From contig RFOD01000009.1 of the NCBI GenBank assembly GCA_009926865.1, positions 1 to 59,970 on the forward strand: a DNA stretch of 59,970 bases. The letters are read 5' to 3'. Below the pieces are notes generated by a model that worked only from the letters and a program-made list of their open reading frames with translations, ran no database searches and was not told the origin of the DNA. The first letter of the stretch is position 1, and the number at the start of each line of letters is the position of its first letter. A program made the translations under genes and the position numbers. The DNA is from Gammaproteobacteria bacterium. Its GTDB lineage: Bacteria > Pseudomonadota > Gammaproteobacteria > Steroidobacterales > Steroidobacteraceae. Below are positions 54,803 to 59,970 of the stretch, one piece after another.

Positions 54803-57352
54803 TTAAGGCGTCGCCGGCGTGAGCGGCAGTTCCTTGTCATCATCTTTCGGTTCGCCTTTGAGTTCTGCCAAAGCGTCGAGCATCTGGTTTCGGGTCGGAT
54901 CACGCCCTTTGAAAAGCTCAATCCGACTGCTCTGAATGCGTCTTGGTGTTATGTTGTTCGCGGTGTTGGCATCCGCAATCAAGTGATTGGGATCGAGCTC
55001 CACGCTGACTAGACGCCGCTTGCGAATAAAGAGCTTAGTCACTTCTTCTGCGTTATAACGCCAGAGTTCTGCCGGGATCATCAGCTCTTCAATGCTGCCA
55101 TCCGCATAGGTCAGTTGTAGCGGCAGTGGCGTCACAAGCCCGCCGAGATTATGGAAGTCGACGAAGTAGATGTATTCGCCGGCTTCAATCGCTCGATCGA
55201 GTGCTGTGCGCTCCCAATCTTTTAACTTGTCGCGAAATTCACGATATTCGTTGCGATCTTTATTGTTCGGGACAAACTGATCATTCTCGTTATAAAAGTC
55301 CTTGAGCTCTGGGTAGCGCTCCACCCGAGTCTTGAGTCCTGACTCACGATTAAGGCGCTGAGAATAGGAGTCAGGATAACTACGCGCAAACTCATTGCGA
55401 GCCAACGGGAATTCTTTGTCCGGATCCTGAGTCGAGACTTGATATTCGCGGATATCGCCGACCGCGACATCCACGTGATCGGTGCCGTAGAACCATCCTC
55501 GCCAGAACCAGTCAAGATCAACTCCCGACGCATCCTCCATTGTGCGGAAAAAATCTGCGGGTGTCGGCCGCTTGAATTTCCAACGGTTCGCGTACTCACG
55601 AAATGCGTGATCAAAGAGTTCGCGTCCCATTACCGCTTCGCGTAGTACGCTCAAGGCGGCAGCCGGTTTTGAATAGGCATTTGGGCCAAACTGAATGATC
55701 GAATCGGACTGCGTCATGATGGGCACTTGATCCGGTGAACGCATGTAGTCGGTGATGAAATCCAGCACGTTGGTCTTGTCACCAAAGGTCGGAAATTTCT
55801 CTTCCCACTCGAGTTCAGCAATGTATTCCAAAAAGGTGTTCAGCCCTTCGTCCATCCAAGTCCATTGGCGCTCATCGGAGTTGACGATCATCGGGAAATA
55901 AATGTGACCCACTTCGTGGATGATGACGCCAATGAGCCCATATTTAGTATTGCGGGAATAGGTCAAAGAATCTGTTTTCTCATCACGCACAGGCCGATAA
56001 CCGTTGAAGGTGATCATGGGATATTCCATGCCGCCGCGTTCCCACGAGTTCACTGAAATCGCCACCGGATAGGGGTAGGCGAAGCTGAAGCGCGAATACA
56101 CCTCCATCGTGTGAATGACGCTATGGGTGGAGTACTTTGACCAGATCGGCTCACCCTCGTTGGGATAGAAGGACATCGCCATCACAAAGGGGCGGTCGCG
56201 GTCGTCCTGACGATAGCCCATCGCATCCCAGATATATTTGCGGGAGCTCGCCCAGGCAAAGTCTCGAACGTTCTGTGCTTTGAATCGCCAGGTGCGCGTG
56301 GCCACGGTGCCTTCACGCTCATTGGCGAGTGCTTCTTCTGGCGTCACGATGAAAACGGGCGAGCTTGCGGTTTCGGCCTGCTTCAGGCGGGCGCGCTGCT
56401 CGGCGGTCAGTACGGATGCGGGATTTTGTAGAACACCCGTGGCGGCGACGATATGGTCAGCCGGTACCGTGATCGCGATGTCATAGTCGCCAAACTCTAA
56501 AGTGAATTCGCCGCGACCCAAAAACTGTTTGTGCTGCCAGCCGGTGTAATCGGTGTAGGCCGCTAACCTTGGAAACCATTGAGCCTGAAAGTACTGGTAG
56601 GTATCCGTTTCCGGAAAATACTCGTATCCCCCACGGGCTCCAATCGCGGCCTCATCCACGATGTTAGAGGCCCACTTCAATTTGATCTCGATGCTGGTGC
56701 CAGGACGCATGGGTGTCGGCAGATCAATACGCATCATGGTGTCATTGACAGTCGTTGTCAGGGCGCGCCCTGCAGCGTCAGTAACTTCAAAAATTTCAAA
56801 GCCGTACTCGCGATCTTCAAAAGCTTGGTGTCGACGCATAGCGGCAAAGCTCAAGCTATCACCGGCGCCGACGGAGTCTCGGCGCGTACCGCTATTGGCT
56901 GCAACCTCTGAGCGTCGAGAGATTGAATCATTCTTAAAGATGTTCTGATCGAGCTGCACCCAAAGATATCGCAGGGTATCGGGTGAGCGGTTCATGTAGC
57001 TGATACGCTGATCAGCCTCAAGGCGATGGCGCTGCTCATCGAGCCGCACTTGGATAACGTAATCGACCTTTTGCTGCCAGTACTCGGCGCCCGGTGCCCC
57101 CGAGGCGGCGCGGGTGACGCTCGGCGTCGGTAGCAGACTTTCCAGTTGTGCAAACTGCAGATCCGCGCGGCCAGGCGTGCCCTTGCTATTGCCGGGCCAA
57201 ACGCTCGTCTCGCTATGCGCGAGCGGCGACTGCAGCCCAGCGCCACTCAGTCCGAGTAGCGTGACGGCGAGTGAGAGTAACGCGCGTGAGGTGGCCATTT
57301 GCCTGGTCCGGGGCATGTTGCGAGCGATCATGGTCCTAAGTTTAGCGCTCAT
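54803..57352 (-). CDS. M1-family zinc metallopeptidase, exported
   Basis: A protein of about 849 residues with an N-terminal signal (ALLSLAVTLLGLSGAGLQSPLAHS) and the gluzincin motif VIIHEVGHIYFPMIVNSDERQWTWMDEGLN, in which HExxH is followed 18 residues later by the third zinc ligand Glu. The N-terminal beta-sandwich (QVRLDEQRHRLEADQRISYMNRSPDTLRYLWVQLDQN) is typical of the large periplasmic M1 group. The start is uncertain: ATGs at 57352, 57331, 57316 and 57298 are in frame, and none has a good ribosome-binding site; one near 57316 gives the neatest signal peptide. It is divergent from the PQQ-type dehydrogenase and probably cotranscribed with the DUF6702-like gene. Confidence 0.9.
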   Translation of the reverse strand: MSAKLRTMIARNMPRTRQMATSRALLSLAVTLLGLSGAGLQSPLAHSETSVWPGNSKGTPGRADLQFAQLESLLPTPSVTRAASGAPGAEYWQQKVDYVIQVRLDEQRHRLEADQRISYMNRSPDTLRYLWVQLDQNIFKNDSISRRSEVAANSGTRRDSVGAGDSLSFAAMRRHQAFEDREYGFEIFEVTDAAGRALTTTVNDTMMRIDLPTPMRPGTSIEIKLKWASNIVDEAAIGARGGYEYFPETDTYQYFQAQWFPRLAAYTDYTGWQHKQFLGRGEFTLEFGDYDIAITVPADHIVAATGVLQNPASVLTAEQRARLKQAETASSPVFIVTPEEALANEREGTVATRTWRFKAQNVRDFAWASSRKYIWDAMGYRQDDRDRPFVMAMSFYPNEGEPIWSKYSTHSVIHTMEVYSRFSFAYPYPVAISVNSWERGGMEYPMITFNGYRPVRDEKTDSLTYSRNTKYGLIGVIIHEVGHIYFPMIVNSDERQWTWMDEGLNTFLEYIAELEWEEKFPTFGDKTNVLDFITDYMRSPDQVPIMTQSDSIIQFGPNAYSKPAAALSVLREAVMGRELFDHAFREYANRWKFKRPTPADFFRTMEDASGVDLDWFWRGWFYGTDHVDVAVGDIREYQVSTQDPDKEFPLARNEFARSYPDSYSQRLNRESGLKTRVERYPELKDFYNENDQFVPNNKDRNEYREFRDKLKDWERTALDRAIEAGEYIYFVDFHNLGGLVTPLPLQLTYADGSIEELMIPAELWRYNAEEVTKLFIRKRRLVSVELDPNHLIADANTANNITPRRIQSSRIELFKGRDPTRNQMLDALAELKGEPKDDDKELPLTPATP

Positions 57353-57410
57353 GGGCGCACTCTGGGATACTCAAGCTTTGAAGAGCTTGTACTCGAAAGA
57401 GAGGTCTCCC

Positions 57411-58646
57411 ATGAATCAGCCAGGGCGCCGGTTATGGCGCAAAGTCGCCTATGGGATCGGCGCAGTGATCGCGTTACTTGCGGGCGTCGTCATTTGGTTT
57501 GTGTTCTTAGGGGGGGTTGCGCTGACCGATCGGGCGATGCTGTGGCGTATGATCCGCGGGATCGAGGCCGAGCCTCCTGCCGCGACCGAAGTGTCGCGCT
57601 TGCTTACGGTGCCTGAGGGCTTTGAAATTTCCCTTTGGGCGACGGGTTTGCCGAGCGCCCGGATTCTGACACCGCTACCGACCGGCGACCTCCTTTTAAC
57701 CCAGCCGCGCGGTGGACTGGTCACGTGGTTACAGGCCGATCGGGATGGCGATGGCCGATCGGATGGTCAGCAAGTCTTGCGAGCGAATCTCGATCGACCC
57801 AATGGGATCGACTATCACGAGGGTTGGCTTTACATCGCCGAGGCGACGCGAGTGGTCCGTTTTCGTTTTGATCCTGAGCAACCTGCACTTGGCGAGCCTG
57901 AAGTCCTGATCGATGGCTTAACGGCGGACGGCGGGCATTGGCGTAAAACGGTACGGGTAGGCCCAGACGGCAAACTTTATCTCGGTCAAGGCTCAACCTG
58001 TAACGTGTGTCTGGAAGCCGATCCGCGTCGTGCGACCGTGATGCGCTTTACGCTCGAGGGCGAGGAGGGCGTCCTCGTCGCGTCGGGTACTCGCAACCCC
58101 TATGGTTTTGATTGGACGCCGTGGGATCAGCGCCTCTACGCCACCGAAAATGGCCGCGATCTACTGGGTGACGATTTGCCACCGGATGAGCTCAATCACA
58201 TCATTGAAGGCGGCTTCTACGGTTGGCCACATGTGCATGGGAAGGACATCAAAGATCCCAAATGGGCCGAGGGATATGCAGAGCGCATCGCTGCCGCCTT
58301 GCCTCCCGCCCATGAATTCGGCGCTCATGTCGCGCCGTTGGGGATCCGCTTCTTACGCCATCCTGAGCGCGCGGCTGCGCATGCCCGCACGGCGCTCGTT
58401 GCGCTGCACGGGTCATGGAATCGTAGTACGCCGTCAGGTTATGAGGTCGTCGCGCTACATTTTGATGATCGGGGCGAGATCTCCGAGCAGACCTTCGTCG
58501 CCGGTTTTCGTCAGCCTGATCAGTTGATCGGTCGGCCGGTCGATGTCGCTGAGGGTGCAGATGGGACGATTTACATTACTGACGATTACGCGGGGGCGGT
58601 GTATCAGGTTCGAGCCAGCGGGGTCCCGAGCACTGACCCGGACTAA
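57411..58646 (+). CDS. PQQ-dependent sugar dehydrogenase family protein (membrane-anchored)
   Basis: A 411-residue protein of the soluble glucose/sorbosone dehydrogenase beta-propeller family. An N-terminal helix (about residues 13-34) anchors it, with the propeller in the periplasm. Typical strands are VPEGFEISLWATGLPSARIL, NRPNGI-like LDRPNGIDYHEGWLYIAEATRVVRF, DGKLYLGQGSTCNVC, SGTRNPYGFDWTPW and GFYGWPHVHG. Related proteins oxidise aldose or sorbosone-like sugars with PQQ, but many act on unknown substrates. The ATG at 57411, preceded by GAGAGG, is chosen over 57114, which lies in the divergent peptidase gene. The last 71 bases overlap the opposite-strand carboxylesterase. Confidence 0.88.
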   Translation: MNQPGRRLWRKVAYGIGAVIALLAGVVIWFVFLGGVALTDRAMLWRMIRGIEAEPPAATEVSRLLTVPEGFEISLWATGLPSARILTPLPTGDLLLTQPRGGLVTWLQADRDGDGRSDGQQVLRANLDRPNGIDYHEGWLYIAEATRVVRFRFDPEQPALGEPEVLIDGLTADGGHWRKTVRVGPDGKLYLGQGSTCNVCLEADPRRATVMRFTLEGEEGVLVASGTRNPYGFDWTPWDQRLYATENGRDLLGDDLPPDELNHIIEGGFYGWPHVHGKDIKDPKWAEGYAERIAAALPPAHEFGAHVAPLGIRFLRHPERAAAHARTALVALHGSWNRSTPSGYEVVALHFDDRGEISEQTFVAGFRQPDQLIGRPVDVAEGADGTIYITDDYAGAVYQVRASGVPSTDPD

Positions 58647-59970
58647 GTTGAGCCCATAATTGATCCGCTGCCGGATCGCGTGCGTTTCGGAAGGTCGCGC
58701 GAAACAGAGCACAGCGCTGATCGACCTCGATCGTCTCAGCAAAGATTTCGCGCGCGACGCTTTCTTTGGAAAGTCGCTCTTCTAAAATCTTCAGTCCACC
58801 GTCGGCCAGCGTGTCAAATACGAGGCGGCGCGCCGAATCACCGGTTTGAGGCCAGGCTGGCCAGCGGATCGACTGGGCGCTACCACCGGCTTCGCGCGGG
58901 TCACCGTGACGGGCAAATTCCGCCCAATATCCCATCATCTGGCTTGCGAGTTGTAACCGTCCCGGTGCGTTATTGTCATGGAAGAGGAGCTGAGTTTGAT
59001 TGCCCACGGAAAAATGACCCGTCACGAACGGGACTTCCAGTGCATGCGCGGCACCCAATAATTGGCTGAGGTCGATCAGTCCAAAAGCTTTACCTTGTTC
59101 GTCCCAATCCCAGCGGTAGGCAAAGACGGGTTGTCCGCTCGCCATGACTGACGCGATTGCATCGACGCCATCCGCCGCCCACAAGCGCGCTCGGTAGCGA
59201 GACTCCAATTCATAGGCTTGTGGGTTTTTTAGTGAATAAGGTAGCCCCGCGAAGCGCCGAGTGTGTCTTGGGTCAAAGGCCATGAATATCTTGGCCTCGT
59301 CGCGATTGGTCCCGACGATCAGCGGGACATCGTGGTGAGTGGTGGGGTCACTCAACAGCGAGAGCGTGTTCTCACGTGGGACGACGACCCCCTCTTGTAA
59401 GACGGTGGGCAGCCGTTCCCACTCATTTCGTGCGGGGGTAAAGGCCTCGTAGATGGTCCATGGATCGAGGTTGCGTAACTGATCCGCAGCCGATGCGGTT
59501 GTCTCGCTCGCCTCGATCTTTAAACGCGAGAGAATGCTCGCCGTGGAGTAGGGGGAGTCCTTTTCTGGGATGCCGCTAAAACCAAAGCCCAAACTTTGAA
59601 TGATCGCGCCGTGAAGTAATCCTTTTGCCCACGGCGATACCAAGAGCGCAAGTACGTTCGTGCCGCCCGCGGATTCGCCAAAAACAGTCACGCGTTCTGG
59701 GTCGCCACCAAAGGCCTGAGCATTACGCTGTACCCAATGCAGGGCGGCGATGACATCTAAGATTCCGTAGTTACCTGAGGCGTCGAGCTGACCGAGCGTG
59801 CTTGCGTCGTTTGTAAAGACGTTGCTTGCGAACGCCGTGTCGCCCGATAACTCCGAAGATGAGGGGGGGATAAACCAACCAAACGGACCGAGGCGGTAGT
59901 TGATCATCACCACGATGACCTTCTCTTTGACGGCCAGTACGCTGCCATCGTAAAAGGCCGCGTGGCCGAT
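58576..59970 (-). CDS. Type B carboxylesterase (5' partial)
   Basis: The C-terminal part, at least 464 residues, of a carboxylesterase/lipase type B (alpha/beta-hydrolase) enzyme; the frame is open to the end of the window, so the start lies beyond it. The catalytic Ser is in VTVFGESAGGTNVLALL, the acid in VGTNRDEAKIF, and the His in LGAAHALEVPFVTGHF. The oxyanion/N-terminal NYRLGPFGWF is also present. The C-terminus is complete (ends at the stop at 58576) and overlaps the sugar-dehydrogenase gene by 71 bases. Substrate unknown; such enzymes hydrolyse carboxylic esters. Confidence 0.93.
   Translation of the reverse strand: MGHAAFYDGSVLAVKEKVIVVMINYRLGPFGWFIPPSSSELSGDTAFASNVFTNDASTLGQLDASGNYGILDVIAALHWVQRNAQAFGGDPERVTVFGESAGGTNVLALLVSPWAKGLLHGAIIQSLGFGFSGIPEKDSPYSTASILSRLKIEASETTASAADQLRNLDPWTIYEAFTPARNEWERLPTVLQEGVVVPRENTLSLLSDPTTHHDVPLIVGTNRDEAKIFMAFDPRHTRRFAGLPYSLKNPQAYELESRYRARLWAADGVDAIASVMASGQPVFAYRWDWDEQGKAFGLIDLSQLLGAAHALEVPFVTGHFSVGNQTQLLFHDNNAPGRLQLASQMMGYWAEFARHGDPREAGGSAQSIRWPAWPQTGDSARRLVFDTLADGGLKILEERLSKESVAREIFAETIEVDQRCALFRATFRNARDPAADQLWAQLSPGQCSGPRWLEPDTPPPRNRQ

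Overview
The window looks like chromosomal DNA of a free-living gammaproteobacterium. The evidence is gene order and gene type: uvrC-pgsA-tRNA-Gly(GCC)-tRNA-Cys(GCA), mnmA next to purB, a fused aspartokinase/homoserine dehydrogenase ThrA in a thrABC operon, and E. coli-like TatD, PurB and isocitrate dehydrogenase proteins. A large TonB-dependent receptor, DUF1838, MmgE/PrpD and CoA-ester genes point to an environmental heterotroph. The genus cannot be named from sequence alone. No insertion sequence, phage, CRISPR array, rRNA or origin was seen, and no gene-free stretch exceeds about 300 bases.

Layout. (1) 1-3537: end of a tad/flp pilus locus: partial CpaF ATPase, TadB, TadC, and an unusual DUF192 + TadE-like pseudopilin fusion. 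(2) About 3.5-26 kb: accessory, probably catabolic region. It holds a MocA-like nucleotidyltransferase, a Rieske oxygenase broken by a one-base frameshift, a TonB-dependent receptor, a DUF1838/FG-GAP/aldehyde dehydrogenase unit, an MFS transporter, an alpha/beta hydrolase, a crotonase-fold protein, an SDR with a polysaccharide-deacetylase-family protein, an amidase, a PaaK-like CoA ligase, MmgE/PrpD, a methyltransferase with a small partner, a MaoC-type dehydratase and a TauE/SafE permease. The substrate is unknown. (3) 26.1-31.5 kb: thrA-thrB-thrC plus a membrane-anchored NERD-like protein, making threonine from aspartate. (4) 31.5-36.5 kb: tatD, a threonine aldolase, a YgjP-type metalloprotease, the MsrPQ periplasmic methionine-sulfoxide repair pair and a HAD phosphatase. 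(5) 36.5-50.9 kb: central metabolism: acnA with a Lys/Ala-rich tail, mnmA, purB, a CoA-pyrophosphatase Nudix gene, mazG, class II DAHP synthase, an XRE/ScfR-type regulator divergent from aceB-aceA, then icd. Aconitase, isocitrate lyase, malate synthase and isocitrate dehydrogenase make up the TCA/glyoxylate branch point. (6) 50.9-54.2 kb: uracil-DNA glycosylase, uvrC, pgsA and two tRNAs. (7) 54.2-59.97 kb: a Tat-exported DUF6702-like protein with an M1 metallopeptidase, a PQQ-type sugar dehydrogenase and a partial type B carboxylesterase.

Features most worth a second look are the uncharacterised catabolic region, the DUF192-TadE fusion, the homopolymer frameshift in the Rieske gene, the histone-like tail on aconitase, the altered coenzyme-binding residues and C-terminal insertion of isocitrate dehydrogenase, the ScfR-like regulator with a degenerate protease motif facing a palindromic operator, and the hairpin between the two tRNA genes.
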